Source of the DNA: Betaproteobacteria bacterium Ga0077532
GTDB taxonomy: Bacteria > Pseudomonadota > Gammaproteobacteria > Burkholderiales > Ga0077523
Direction of reading: 5' to 3'
Assembly: GCA_001464895.1 (NCBI GenBank)
Contig: LNEE01000042.1
Location: 1-63,742, forward strand
Length of the DNA: 63,742 bases
This document shows positions 26,122-35,687 of this stretch, in pieces. Positions within the stretch are counted from its first letter, which is position 1. Each line of letters opens with the position of its first letter. The translations under genes were made by a program, and so were the position numbers. The notes beneath the pieces were generated by a model, which was not told the DNA's origin, did not search any database, and saw only the letters and a list, made by a program, of their open reading frames with translations.

Positions 26122-27989
26122 GTGGCTGGTCCAGGCACGGGCGCCGGCAGGGGCGCGGTCTCGGGGCCGCCCGGACGGTACTCGGGCACCCAGTGCGACA
26201 ACGCGGCGCGCACTTCGTCGTCGCCGCGGGCGGGCGCCCCGTCGAGCCACGCAGACACCGCTTCCAGGAAGTCCTCGGATACCTCGCGCGACCGTGCGAT
26301 GCGGAGCTTCGGATGCGGCGTCGGCAGCGTGGCCTCGCCATCGGCCAGCACCTCCTCGTAGAGCTTCTCGCCGGGCCGCAGACCGGTGAAGACGATCTTC
26401 ACGTCGTCCTCCGACACGCCCGACAGGCGGATCATCTCGCGGGCGAGGTCGGTGATGCGCACGGGCTCGCCCATGTCGAGCACGAAGATCTCGCCACCGC
26501 TTCCCATGAGCCCGGCCTGCAGCACGAGCTGCGCCGCCTCGGGAATCGACATGAAGTAGCGGGTCATCTCGGGGTGCGTCACGGTGACCGGTCCGCCGGC
26601 CGCGATCTGCTGCCGGAACCGCGGGATCACGCTGCCGGTGCTGCCCAGCACGTTGCCGAAGCGGACCATCACGAATCGCGTGGCCTCGGAATGCTGGAGG
26701 CCCTGGCACACCATCTCGGCGAGGCGCTTGCTCGTCCCCATCACGCTCGTCGGATTCACGGCCTTGTCGGTGGAGACGAGCACGAACTTCTCGACGCCGT
26801 GGGCAATGGCCGCACGCGCCGTGCAGAGCGTGCCCAGCACGTTGTTCCGCATGCCCGCCCACGCGTTGCCGGTCTCGACCATCGGCACGTGCTTGTACGC
26901 CGCGGCGTGGAAGACGACGGCGGGCTTCCAGCGCGTCATCACGTCGTCGAGCCGCTCCCGATCCTTCACGTCGCCCAGCATGCAGACGATCGGCACGCCC
27001 GGATGCTCGGCCACGAACTCCTGCTCGATCGTGTAGAGCGCGAACTCGCTGGTTTCGTACAGCACGATGGCACTCGGCGCATAGCGCGCGATCTGCCGGC
27101 ACAGCTCGGACCCGATCGACCCGCCGGCGCCGGTGACCATGACCACCCGTGCGCCGATCCACTGCGCGAGTCCGGTGGCGTCGAGCTGCACGGGGTCGCG
27201 GCCGAGGAGGTCGTCGACTTCGACCGGACGCAGCTGGTTCATGCTGACGCGGCCGGCGACGATGTCCTCGTACGAAGGCATCATCATCGCGGTCACGCCC
27301 GCCTGCCGGCAGAGGTCGAACGCGCGGCGCCGCACGGCATGGGACTGACCCGGCATCGCGATCACGGCGAGGTCCAGTTCCATCTGCCTGGCGATCCTCG
27401 GAAGATCCTCCAGCCGGCCCAGCACCTTCACGCCGTGGATCTCGCGCCCGCGCTTCGAGTCGCTGTCATCGAGCAACCCGACCGTCACCCAGTCCGGACT
27501 GCGCACAGTTCCCTCGAGGAAGCGGGCGGCGGACGTCCCGGCACCAAGGACGATGGTGCGCTTGGCGTCATCCCGCGACAGCCGGGCGAGGTGCCCTTCC
27601 TTCCAGGCGCGATACGCGACGCGGCTTCCGATCATCATCATCAGAAGGAGGATCGGATACAGCACGAGCGACGACCGCGGCACCAGCTTCAGCTGGAACA
27701 CGAAAAGCACCATCGCGATGGTCATGGAGCCGATGGCTGCGGCACCAACGATGCGCCGGAAGTCGGTAATGCTCGCGTAACGCCACAATCCGCGATAGAG
27801 GCTGAGCCGCCAGAACACCGCGGCCTGCAATGGCACGACCCACAGAAGCTTCTGGAACATGCTCGCCGCGAAGTCGGCGGGCACCTCGAAGTTGAATCGG
27901 AGCATGAAGGCGAGAAGCCACGCGAGCGCGGCCGCGACGAGGTCGTGGAAGAACGCGAGCGAGGCACGGACGAGCGCATTACCCCTCAT
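26118..27989 (-). CDS. wbpM: WbpM/CapD-like membrane UDP-sugar 4,6-dehydratase
   Basis: A 623-residue enzyme with four N-terminal membrane helices (about 5-120) and a first Rossmann domain (about 145-260: [16 protein letters not shown]). The catalytic SDR domain begins [19 protein letters not shown] at 282. The usual Tyr of YxxxK is Met (M417 in [10 protein letters not shown]421), which is diagnostic for the WbpM/FlaA1-type dehydratases. The family converts UDP-GlcNAc to a 4-keto-6-deoxy intermediate for QuiNAc or FucNAc. It lies directly after WbpL-like and WbpV-like genes. The C-terminal tail is Pro-rich. ATG 27989 overlaps the upstream gene (ATGA). Confidence 0.9.
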   Translation of the reverse strand: MRGNALVRASLAFFHDLVAAALAWLLAFMLRFNFEVPADFAASMFQKLLWVVPLQAAVFWRLSLYRGLWRYASITDFRRIVGAAAIGSMTIAMVLFVFQLKLVPRSSLVLYPILLLMMMIGSRVAYRAWKEGHLARLSRDDAKRTIVLGAGTSAARFLEGTVRSPDWVTVGLLDDSDSKRGREIHGVKVLGRLEDLPRIARQMELDLAVIAMPGQSHAVRRRAFDLCRQAGVTAMMMPSYEDIVAGRVSMNQLRPVEVDDLLGRDPVQLDATGLAQWIGARVVMVTGAGGSIGSELCRQIARYAPSAIVLYETSEFALYTIEQEFVAEHPGVPIVCMLGDVKDRERLDDVMTRWKPAVVFHAAAYKHVPMVETGNAWAGMRNNVLGTLCTARAAIAHGVEKFVLVSTDKAVNPTSVMGTSKRLAEMVCQGLQHSEATRFVMVRFGNVLGSTGSVIPRFRQQIAAGGPVTVTHPEMTRYFMSIPEAAQLVLQAGLMGSGGEIFVLDMGEPVRITDLAREMIRLSGVSEDDVKIVFTGLRPGEKLYEEVLADGEATLPTPHPKLRIARSREVSEDFLEAVSAWLDGAPARGDDEVRAALSHWVPEYRPGGPETAPLPAPVPGPAT

Positions 27990-28957
27990 GACGCGGCCCC
28001 CTGTTGGTGTCGGCGCCAGGCGGCATCCACGGAGGCGCCCGCCAAGGCCAGAACGAGGGCACACCCGGTGAGTGCACCCACCTGCAGGGCGACACTGGCG
28101 GAGCGCACCGCAAGTGCCACGACGACGCAGAGCAGCATCAGCGCATACGCAGCGAGGGCCGTGCGGCGATGACCCCACCCGAGCTGGACGAGGCGCTGGT
28201 AGAAGTGGGTGCGGTGCGCCTGCCAGAAACGTTCGCCGCGCAGCATGCGCCGGGCAAGCGTGACACTCGCGTCTGCGACGAAGGGGGCGAACGCCAGCAC
28301 CGGGAACCACAACGGCCAGAGACCGTCTCGCCAGCCGGCGAGACCCACCGCACCCGCGAGAAAGCCAAGCGGGATGGATCCGCTGTCGCCCATGAACACC
28401 CGGGCGGGGTGGAAGTTGAAGACGAGGAAGCCAAGCGCCGCGGCGGCCGTGCCGGCGGAAGCGATTGCGATGCCTGAATTACCCGACTGCAAGGCGGCCG
28501 TCGCGTACGCGCCGAAACCAGCGACAGCCATGCCGCCGGCGAGCCCGTCGGACCCATCCATGAAGTTGTAGAGGTTGGTGAACCACATGAGAGCGAGCAC
28601 GGCGACTGGAACGACCATCCAGGGCATCGACGGGAACCCGAAGACCAGCAGCGCCAGTGCTGCAACCGCGTGGGCTCCGAAGCGGGCCGCGATCGGAAGG
28701 CCAGCACGATCGTCGAGGAACGACAGACTGCCGAGCAGAAGCGCAGGCAGCCAAAGCGCCGCACCGACGCCGGAGAGCCACCAGGCAGGGAGTGCCCCGA
28801 CGAGTATGCCCAGCCCCCCGACCCGAGGAATGGGGCGAGCGTGCAGGGATCGTTCGTTGGGCTGGTCGATCGCGAGGCGCCCGCCGCCGCTGCGCAGCAG
28901 GAGCGCGATGAAACCGGACGACAGCAGGCAGGACGCGATGGGAATGAGGAGGGTCAC
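27986..28957 (-). CDS. Undecaprenyl-phosphate HexNAc-1-phosphate transferase (WbpL/WecA-like)
   Basis: A 323-residue polytopic protein of the MraY/WecA family that loads the first sugar-1-phosphate onto undecaprenyl phosphate at the inner membrane. Family blocks are present: DQPNERSLHARPIPRVGG near residue 35, NLYNFMDGSDGLAGGMA with the catalytic Asp pair, and VFMGDSGSIPLG. A basic loop follows (AHRTHFYQRLVQLGWGHRR). About ten membrane helices are apparent. Position between a WbpV-like reductase and a WbpM-like dehydratase suggests QuiNAc or FucNAc-1-phosphate as substrate. Confidence 0.9.
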   Translation of the reverse strand: MTLLIPIASCLLSSGFIALLLRSGGGRLAIDQPNERSLHARPIPRVGGLGILVGALPAWWLSGVGAALWLPALLLGSLSFLDDRAGLPIAARFGAHAVAALALLVFGFPSMPWMVVPVAVLALMWFTNLYNFMDGSDGLAGGMAVAGFGAYATAALQSGNSGIAIASAGTAAAALGFLVFNFHPARVFMGDSGSIPLGFLAGAVGLAGWRDGLWPLWFPVLAFAPFVADASVTLARRMLRGERFWQAHRTHFYQRLVQLGWGHRRTALAAYALMLLCVVVALAVRSASVALQVGALTGCALVLALAGASVDAAWRRHQQGAAS

Positions 28958-28996
28958 GTAGCAGGGGACGCCGACGGTCGCGAGGCACGCCGCATT

Positions 28997-29980
28997 CTAA
29001 GGAGACTCCGACGGGTTCGCACGGTCGCGACGGTACCAGGTCACGGTGTCGGCCAGACCCTGCGCGAGCGTCCAAGGCGGCGTCCAGCCCAGCGCCCGCC
29101 GCAGGGCACTGCTGTCCACCTCGAGATCGGAGAGCAGGCGGTCGACGGCTGCACCGCGTCCGGTCAACGTGCCCGCCAGACGCAGCCAGCTGGCCGGCAC
29201 CGACAGAAGCCGTGCGGAACGCCCCAGCGCCCGCGCGATCTCCCGGACGAGGTCGGCCGTCGAGACCGGCACTCCGTCGTCGACGAGGAAGGTGCCGCCG
29301 GCGGCAGCGGGATGGTCGATGCAACGCACGAGTGCATCGACGAGATTGCCCACGTACACGAGGCTGCGCCGGTTGCGGACGGCCGCAAGCGGAAGCGGCT
29401 GGCCGCGGTCTACCGCGCGGAGCAGCGCCAGGAAGTTCGCCCCGACCCCGGGCCCGTAGACCAGCGGCGGGCGCACCACGACGACGTCGAGACCGGTGTC
29501 GAGCGCAACGGCGTGCAACGCAGCCTCGGCTTCCATCTTCGACACGCCGTACGGATCCTCGGGTGCCGGTTGGTCAGCCTCGGTGAACGGGCGGCCGTGG
29601 GTGGCCTCGCCATGCACCTTGACGGTCGAAACAAACACCAGCCGGCGCACACCGTTGCGCACGCACGCCTGCGCCAGCGCACGGGTGCCGTCGACATTGA
29701 CGCGGCGGAACTCGGTCAGCGGATCCGCAGCGCGCTCGTCCAGCACATGCACGCGCGCGGCCAGGTGGACGACGGCATCGACGCCTTCGAGGGCCGCATC
29801 CCATGGCGTGCGCCCATCGAGTTCACCGGTGGCGACATCGCTGAACCCGGCATGCGGAGAACGCTGCGCCGGGGTCCGCAGAGCGCGTCGCACGGCACGG
29901 CGGTCCGCGACCAGCGCGGCCGTGACGGCGCGACCCACGAAGCCGGTGGCACCCGTGACCATCACGAGGCCCCGGGTCAC
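28997..29980 (-). CDS. NAD(P)-dependent sugar-nucleotide reductase/epimerase (WbpV-like)
   Basis: A 327-residue extended SDR. The Rossmann motif VTGATGFVGRAVTAALV is at the N terminus, with VSTVKVHGEA and the catalytic YGVSKMEAE. It precedes a WbpL-like transferase by 39 bp and a WbpM-like dehydratase, the same trio as in Pseudomonas O-antigen clusters, where WbpV reduces the 4-keto intermediate to UDP-QuiNAc. The start is GTG 29980, giving a GTGA overlap with the upstream gene; an ATG at 29962 is an alternative. Confidence 0.85.
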   Translation of the reverse strand: MTRGLVMVTGATGFVGRAVTAALVADRRAVRRALRTPAQRSPHAGFSDVATGELDGRTPWDAALEGVDAVVHLAARVHVLDERAADPLTEFRRVNVDGTRALAQACVRNGVRRLVFVSTVKVHGEATHGRPFTEADQPAPEDPYGVSKMEAEAALHAVALDTGLDVVVVRPPLVYGPGVGANFLALLRAVDRGQPLPLAAVRNRRSLVYVGNLVDALVRCIDHPAAAGGTFLVDDGVPVSTADLVREIARALGRSARLLSVPASWLRLAGTLTGRGAAVDRLLSDLEVDSSALRRALGWTPPWTLAQGLADTVTWYRRDRANPSESP

Positions 29981-30750
29981 GACACCGCCGGCGGCCGCCG
30001 GAAGTACTGGGGCACCCGCCAGACGAGCTTCCGCGCGAAGAACGTGACGGCGGACCCGAGATGGTGGCGTCGCCGGATCTCGGACGATTCGCGATTGCCG
30101 CGCAGGATGTTGCGCCACGAGCGATTGGTGTGACCGCCGGCGCGCATGCGGACGAGGATCTCCGGCACATGCATCGAACGCAGCCCGGGATGCCGGAAGA
30201 GGCGCACGACCATCTCGAAGTCGGAGTGATAGCGGAAGTGGGTATCGAAACCGCCGATGGCCGCGAGCACCGAGCGGCGCACGAACATGGTCGGATGCGG
30301 CGGCATCCAGCCCTGCTCGAGATAGCCCTCCCGGAACGGCTCCGAGGGCCAGTAGCGCACCACCTGAGCGAGGTCGTCCTCCCGCGTGTAGACGAGATCG
30401 CCCCACGCCACGTCCGCACCCGATTCCAGCAGCCCCCGCGCCACGGTCTCGAGGACACGCCCGTTCGCGTACACGTCGTCGGCATTGAGGAAGGCGACGA
30501 ACTCGCCGGACGCAAGGGCGAGCCCCTTGTTCATCGCGTGGTACAGGCCGGCATCGCGTTCGGACACGAGCACGGCGATGTCGCTGCGACGTCGCTCGAG
30601 GATCGCGAGCGTGCCGTCCGTGGAAGCGCCGTCGACGACCACGTGCTCCCGATCCGTCCACGTCTGCGCCGCGATGGAGTCGAGCGCGTCGGCGACTGTG
30701 CTTGCCGCGTTGCGGACGACGGTGATGACGGAGATCAGCGGTGCGGTCAT
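29977..30750 (-). CDS. Glycosyltransferase family 2
   Basis: A 257-residue GT-A transferase. It starts ISVITVVRNAASTVADALDS, has VVDGASTDGT and FLNADDVYA (DxD region), and the acceptor motif PHPTMFVRRSVLAAIGGFD. This resembles colanic-acid WcaA and PslC-like enzymes. It overlaps both neighbours by 4 bp. Specificity is unknown. Confidence 0.86.
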   Translation of the reverse strand: MTAPLISVITVVRNAASTVADALDSIAAQTWTDREHVVVDGASTDGTLAILERRRSDIAVLVSERDAGLYHAMNKGLALASGEFVAFLNADDVYANGRVLETVARGLLESGADVAWGDLVYTREDDLAQVVRYWPSEPFREGYLEQGWMPPHPTMFVRRSVLAAIGGFDTHFRYHSDFEMVVRLFRHPGLRSMHVPEILVRMRAGGHTNRSWRNILRGNRESSEIRRRHHLGSAVTFFARKLVWRVPQYFRRPPAVS

Positions 30751-31685
30751 GCGCGGAGCCTCTGCCAGATCGAGATCAGCGGCCACAGCATCCGGAAGAG
30801 CCTCGGGAAGTACACCTCGGCAAGACCTTCGGCGCGGACGCGTCGAAGCGTCTCCGATCCGGACCGCGACAGGCTGGACGCCATGCGGAGGTCCCAGAGG
30901 ATGCGCTGCCAAGGACCGGCACCGACGGATGCGCGGGGGCCGTAGGCGCGAAAGAGCTGACGCTTGTCTGCCACGAGCCGGCCCGATCGGAGGTTGTGCT
31001 GCGTGCCCTGCGCCGGATGCATCCGGATCGAGCAGAGAAGATCGGGAATGAGCAGCAAGTCACCGGTACCGAGCAGGTGGAACCACATCTCGACGTCGAG
31101 CGCCTGGCCGTAGGCGGGATCGAAGCCGCGGGCCGCGCGGTCCCGGCGGAACAGCACCGCCGTGGGCTCGCCCGCGAGGTTCTTCACGTGGAAGATGGTC
31201 CTCAGCGCCGCGTCACCGGCAAGGCGCCGGGACTTCGACACGGGGCGCGCCTCACCCAGCGGTGCGCCGGAAGGGTAGATCAGGCGACGGGCACACGACA
31301 CGATCGCCACGCCCGGCGCACCGAGCATCGCGTCCAGCATCCGCTGCGTGCAGTCGGGATCGAGGAGATCGTCGGCGCAGAGAAACTTCACGTACTCGCC
31401 CGCGGCCAGTTCGAGGCAGCGATTGAAGTTGCCGGTCATCCCGACATTCGTTTCGTTGCACACCAGCCGCACGCGCGGATCGGTCTGCGCGATGGCGCTC
31501 ACCCGCGCCACGGTGTCGTCGGTGGAATCGTTATCGACGACGAGGATCTCGATGTCCGCGAAGGTCTGCGCGCACGCCGAAAGGACGGCCGCCTCGATGT
31601 AGTCCGCCCCGTTGTGGACGGGTACGGCGATGGTGACGCGTGGTTTCCGTGTATCGCCGTCCGGGAGCAGATCATCGTTCGGCAA
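30747..31685 (-). CDS. Glycosyltransferase family 2
   Basis: A 312-residue GT-A transferase with VTIAVPVHNGADYIEAAVLS at the N terminus, VVDNDSTDDT, and KFLCADDLLDPD as the DxD block. I chose TTG 31685, which has a strong GGGAGG 7 nt upstream. A TTG at 31763 is in frame, but its extra 26 residues do not look protein-like, and there is no ATG or GTG before the conserved region. The stop overlaps the next gene by 4 bp. A 147-bp gap separates it from the upstream gene, one of the few breaks in this operon. Confidence 0.8.
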   Translation of the reverse strand: MPNDDLLPDGDTRKPRVTIAVPVHNGADYIEAAVLSACAQTFADIEILVVDNDSTDDTVARVSAIAQTDPRVRLVCNETNVGMTGNFNRCLELAAGEYVKFLCADDLLDPDCTQRMLDAMLGAPGVAIVSCARRLIYPSGAPLGEARPVSKSRRLAGDAALRTIFHVKNLAGEPTAVLFRRDRAARGFDPAYGQALDVEMWFHLLGTGDLLLIPDLLCSIRMHPAQGTQHNLRSGRLVADKRQLFRAYGPRASVGAGPWQRILWDLRMASSLSRSGSETLRRVRAEGLAEVYFPRLFRMLWPLISIWQRLRA

Positions 31686-31832
31686 GCGCGCGCCTCCCGT
31701 CGAACGCAGGGCCGGATGGCGAGCGGCCCCTAGCCCAGACTGAGGTTTCGCCTCCCGTAGCAAACGCGAGCACGAAGCACCCGTGATCGAGGACCGGCAA
31801 GCGGATGTTGAGGAGCACTGCCGTAGTCATCG

Positions 31833-32978
31833 TCAACCCGTCAGACCGCGGGCCGCTTCGAGAATGTCTCGATACGGTACCGTCCTTCTACCGGGGTCGA
31901 AACGTGGATAGGCGCTGGCGGCGGCTCGCAGCCGGTCGAGACGTGCAGCCCGGTTGCGGCCAGGCAGGAGGGCGGCCAGGCCGTACTTCAGCAGCATCGG
32001 CGCCAGCGTCACCACATCCGCAAGGCGCACGCTCGTCACCAGCGTTCCAACTCCGTCCTTGGCGAGCGCGTGGTACTGCAGGAGACGATAGCGCCGGTAG
32101 TCCGGCACGAGTGCGGCCTCTGGGAAGTTCGTTGCCAGGGTCTGCATCGCGCACAGCCATGAGTCGTTCATGTTGGTACCCGGCACGAACTCGGCCCGCA
32201 GCTTCTCGCGTACCACCGTGGACGCGATGTTCTGCAGGAATTGCACCCCCTCGCCTTCGCGGCGGTTGAAGTAGAAGTACCCGAAGGACTTCGGACTCAT
32301 GCCGATGATGGTCAGCGGGCGCGGCACGGCCACGATGCGCGGTGCCATCAACATGATGACGTTGGCCGCGTAGTAGTCGGGGTATGGCGACTGATAGAAC
32401 GGCCCGCGCGGCCGCAGCGAGTCCACGAATCGACGCGAGATCGCAAAGTGCTGCATGTTGAAGCCGTAGCGGATGCGGAACGCCATCGCTTCCGTCGCCA
32501 TGCGCCTCGCCGTCGCGGTGGGCAGGACGAACGGTGCTGCGTCGCAGTTCGGGAGAAACTCGCAGAAACCCATCTGCACGAAGCCCTCCGTGTGCCCGGG
32601 GATCACCCCCGGATAGGCGTACTGCCAGGCCTGCATGTAGACGGCGTCGGGCTCCCCACCCGCGGCAATGGCGCGACGCAGCGCCGAAAGGCAGCCGGGC
32701 ATCAGCGCATCGTCGTCGCCCAGCATGATCGAGTAGTCGCCGGTGCTCGCATCGAGGGCGGCCGTCCAGTTCTCGGTGACGGGGATCAGCGTCGGCTGAC
32801 GGATGTAGCGGATTCGGGGATCGGCGAGGCTGCGCACGTAGGCGCCGATGTCGTCGGCCGACGCATTGTCCGAGACGACGATCTCCCAGTCGGGATCGTC
32901 CTGCGCCTGGACGGACGCCACGGCAAGCCTGAGAAGGTCGAGCCGATCGCGGGTGGGGAGAAGGATCGAGAACTTCAT
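31833..32978 (-). CDS. Glycosyltransferase family 2
   Basis: A 381-residue GT-A transferase. It begins FSILLPTRDRLDLLRLAVAS, followed by VVSDNASADD and IMLGDDDALMPG (DxD-like). The C-terminal 150 residues, including GPFYQSPYPDYYAANVIM, are longer than in simple GT2 enzymes and probably bind the acceptor. One base separates it from the methyltransferase gene upstream. Confidence 0.84.
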   Translation of the reverse strand: MKFSILLPTRDRLDLLRLAVASVQAQDDPDWEIVVSDNASADDIGAYVRSLADPRIRYIRQPTLIPVTENWTAALDASTGDYSIMLGDDDALMPGCLSALRRAIAAGGEPDAVYMQAWQYAYPGVIPGHTEGFVQMGFCEFLPNCDAAPFVLPTATARRMATEAMAFRIRYGFNMQHFAISRRFVDSLRPRGPFYQSPYPDYYAANVIMLMAPRIVAVPRPLTIIGMSPKSFGYFYFNRREGEGVQFLQNIASTVVREKLRAEFVPGTNMNDSWLCAMQTLATNFPEAALVPDYRRYRLLQYHALAKDGVGTLVTSVRLADVVTLAPMLLKYGLAALLPGRNRAARLDRLRAAASAYPRFDPGRRTVPYRDILEAARGLTG

Positions 32979-32979
32979 G

Positions 32980-33894
32980 TCAGCGCTTCGGCTTCTCGAA
33001 GACCACGGTGTAGGCCGAGCCTGCGCCCTCTCTGCGCTCGACGATGCGGGCGAGCGGCGTGAGGAACCGGCCGGCGAAGCGGAAGGCTCGGCGCAGCCCG
33101 GCGACTGGTGCGAGGTTCGCGAGCGAGAAACGCCAGCCGAAGTCGTCCCAGCCGATGCTGCCGGTGTCCCGGGTAGTCAGCGATACCTGCCGCAGACCGA
33201 ACGCTTCCGCGCGTTGCCTGAGCAGGGCTGCCGGAACGAGATGCACGTGGCGTGGCGCATCGAGGTGCGCCCAGAACCGGCCGAACACCCGTAACTGGAA
33301 GGAGGCCGGATTCGGCGTCGCGATGACGAGGATGCCTCCGGGACGAAGGCGCGCCGCCGCGGCCTCGAGCAACCGCCACGGATTGCGCACGTGCTCGAAG
33401 ACGTGCCACAGCGCGATCACATCCGGCGGTGTCGCCTGCGCGAGTCCATCGACTTCATCGAAGGTGTTGATGGGCTTCACGCCGATCGTCGAGGCGAGGA
33501 ACTCGCAGCACGGCGCGCTCATCTCGATGGCCTCGACCTCGAACCCGGCTCGCTTCGCGAGCAGGCTGAACGCACCCCACGCAGGCCCGATCTCGAGCAA
33601 CCGGCCACCCTGCCTGTGCTCGAGAACGATGTCGATCTTGTAGTGGTCGTGGGCTGCACCGCGCTCCACCGCTTCGCTCGTGGCGGGGATGCCGTGGTAC
33701 TCCTGCACGTAGTACCGGCCGAGATCGTCCGGGACGTTGCGCAGGGAGGCGAGCCCGCAGGCGTCGCAACGGTCATAGCGGAACGGCGCCTCGGCCGGGA
33801 CGTTGCGGTTGTAGTCCCGCGCGAGGAGCCACGGGCGCATGCGCGTTCCGCAACCGGAACACGTGAGCGGTGAGGCGCTTGCGGCGGCACTCAT
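32980..33894 (-). CDS. Class I SAM-dependent methyltransferase with N-terminal Cys-rich domain
   Basis: A 304-residue protein. A zinc-binding-like N terminus (CSGCGTRM and CDACGL) precedes a Rossmann methyltransferase core: LLEIGPAWGAFSLLAKRAG as motif I, ALWHVFEHVRNPW, and LRPGGILVIATPNP. This layout is common in sugar or lipid-linked glycan methyltransferases. It overlaps the unknown gene upstream by 4 bp (ATGA). Confidence 0.84.
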   Translation of the reverse strand: MSAAASASPLTCSGCGTRMRPWLLARDYNRNVPAEAPFRYDRCDACGLASLRNVPDDLGRYYVQEYHGIPATSEAVERGAAHDHYKIDIVLEHRQGGRLLEIGPAWGAFSLLAKRAGFEVEAIEMSAPCCEFLASTIGVKPINTFDEVDGLAQATPPDVIALWHVFEHVRNPWRLLEAAAARLRPGGILVIATPNPASFQLRVFGRFWAHLDAPRHVHLVPAALLRQRAEAFGLRQVSLTTRDTGSIGWDDFGWRFSLANLAPVAGLRRAFRFAGRFLTPLARIVERREGAGSAYTVVFEKPKR

Positions 33895-34799
33895 TGCGGC
33901 CTCGCCCGATCGCCCCAGGCAGAGCGGGCAAGAAAGGCGCGCTGGGCAGCATCGGCCCGCGCGTACGCATCGGTCTGGTTATCGGCAATCATGAGGTTCT
34001 GCTGGTCGGCCTGGCGGAAGGTGTCGGAGCGATCCCAGTCGCCCATCTCGTAGGCCTTCCCGTCCCGGCCGACGAGCACCGGCCGCAGTCCCATTGCACG
34101 GATCTGGCGGGTCACGCTGTCGCGCCCGCTCTCGACCATGAACGCCGACAGCTTGAACAGGAGTGGACCGAAGCGGACCTGCGCGAGCGTTTCGCGGCGC
34201 GCGAGAAAGGCATTCGTGCGCACGTGTTCATTGGGGAATGGAGGGAAATGGCGTGCCGGATCCCACAGACCGATCGCCCCGAACAGCCAGGCCCCGAACC
34301 GCTGCGCGACCATCCGCGGCGCAGGATCGCTGGTGATGTGCTGCCAGCGTCTCCGCGCCCGCTCGGCCAACGGCAGGCCGCCGAACTCGTCGGCGCGCGC
34401 GCGGTTGGCGCTCGTGAAGCTTTGCCAGGAACCGGTGGCACCCACCAGCCCCACGCCAGGCGCCTGCAGGGCGCGGTGCATCAGGAAGAGCCAACCGTCG
34501 TGCAGGAATCGGGTGAACGAGTTGCAGAAGAAGAGCACGCGATGCTCGAGGCGGCGCACGGCGACGAAGTACGGACGGAGGTCGAAGCCATGGTCCGCCA
34601 CGTAGAGCCGGCGATGCGGCAGACCCTCCAGGAGGCGGTCGTAACTGGCGGTGTCGCGCCGGAAACCGAAGCCCTTGAAGAGCAGCACCAGATCGTGATC
34701 GAGTCCGGCAGGATGCGATCGGTACGACGCGAGGAAGCGCTCGAACGGCTCCAGCCCGTTGGCGCGCCGCACGAGATGAACGACCGCGATCTCCGCCAT
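33891..34799 (-). CDS. Unrecognised protein, possibly a glycosyltransferase
   Basis: A 302-residue soluble protein that I cannot place with confidence. It opens AEIAVVHLVRRANGLEPFER and contains HDLVLLFKGFGF, RVLFFCNSFTRFLHDGW and GVGLVGATGSWQSF. A central FLFMH-like block and a later ESGRDSVTRQIRAMGLRPVL follow. The alternating strands with a short acidic end in LYVADHGFDLR suggest a GT-A-like fold. It abuts the RmlD-like gene with no gap and overlaps the methyltransferase by 4 bp. It is therefore produced with the deoxysugar cassette, and transfer of that sugar is a reasonable guess. Confidence 0.6.
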   Translation of the reverse strand: MAEIAVVHLVRRANGLEPFERFLASYRSHPAGLDHDLVLLFKGFGFRRDTASYDRLLEGLPHRRLYVADHGFDLRPYFVAVRRLEHRVLFFCNSFTRFLHDGWLFLMHRALQAPGVGLVGATGSWQSFTSANRARADEFGGLPLAERARRRWQHITSDPAPRMVAQRFGAWLFGAIGLWDPARHFPPFPNEHVRTNAFLARRETLAQVRFGPLLFKLSAFMVESGRDSVTRQIRAMGLRPVLVGRDGKAYEMGDWDRSDTFRQADQQNLMIADNQTDAYARADAAQRAFLARSAWGDRARPQ

Positions 34800-35687
34800 C
34801 TAGCCCGCCGCCCCCGTTCGGAAGTCACCCGCGTACTTGCCGCGAAGATAGGCCGCCAGCGCATCGCGCCAGTGGGGCAGCACGATGCCGAGCGCACGGG
34901 CCCGCGTGTTCGCGAGCACGGAGTTGCGCGGCCTGCGCATGTCGCCGCTGCGGCCACCGCGATCCACTGGCGTGACTTGCACCGGCCAGCCCAGGATCTC
35001 GAAGATCGCAGCGGTGAAGGCGTGCCATGTGCAGGCGCCTTCGTTCACGAGGTGGTAGACACCCGCGCCGGCGTCCGGGTGCGCAAGCAGCGCGAACACC
35101 GCATGGCTGAGGTCGTCGGTCGATGTGGGTACGACGACCTGGTCGCACGCCATGTCCATGCGGGGTGTCGCGCGCGCTTCGGCGATCCGCTTGTCCACGA
35201 AGTTGCCGCCCTTCGACTGCGCACCCGAGCGCCCGTAGAGCCCGCACGTGCGGATGACCAGCGCGCCCGAAGGCGCCTCCGCGAGCGCGGCGCACTCCCC
35301 GGCGAGGCGCGTGATGCCATAGATCTGCAGCGGCCCCGGGCGATCCTCCTCTGCGTACGCGCCATCGCGCTCGCCGCCGAACACGTAGTCGGTGCTGAAC
35401 GTCACGAATCGCGCACCGGTGCGTGCGCTCGCACGGGCGAGATCGCGCACGGCGAGGCAGTTCACGCGGAACGCACGCTCGCCCTCGATTTCGCAGGCGG
35501 GGACATTGTGGAAGGCGGCGCAGTTGATGACGACGTCGGGACGATGGTCGACGATGCGGTGGACGACGGCATCGATGCGTTCGAGGTCGGCGACATCCCT
35601 CCCCGGCGCATCGATCTCGTGGCCGGGGTTGTTCCGGAGGAGGTCACCGCCCAGTTGACCGGAGGCCCCGATGAGCAGGATCTTCAT
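34800..35687 (-). CDS. RmlD-like NDP-4-keto-6-deoxysugar reductase
   Basis: A 295-residue SDR of the dTDP-4-dehydrorhamnose reductase family. The Rossmann motif LLIGASGQLGGDLLR is N-terminal, TFSTDYVFGG is the substrate-binding Ser/Thr block, and YGITRLAGE replaces the usual YxxxK. Here Lys is Arg (Y-G-I-T-R), which may alter catalysis or reflect a subgroup. The gene follows the RmlC-like epimerase with an ATGA overlap. In this cassette it would reduce the 4-keto group as the final step. Confidence 0.83.
   Translation of the reverse strand: MKILLIGASGQLGGDLLRNNPGHEIDAPGRDVADLERIDAVVHRIVDHRPDVVINCAAFHNVPACEIEGERAFRVNCLAVRDLARASARTGARFVTFSTDYVFGGERDGAYAEEDRPGPLQIYGITRLAGECAALAEAPSGALVIRTCGLYGRSGAQSKGGNFVDKRIAEARATPRMDMACDQVVVPTSTDDLSHAVFALLAHPDAGAGVYHLVNEGACTWHAFTAAIFEILGWPVQVTPVDRGGRSGDMRRPRNSVLANTRARALGIVLPHWRDALAAYLRGKYAGDFRTGAAG

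Noticed and set aside
26193..28172. 659-codon plus-strand open frame opposite the WbpM-like gene
   Set aside because: It has no family motifs and is His/Arg/Ala-rich, typical of antisense reading of GC-rich genes.
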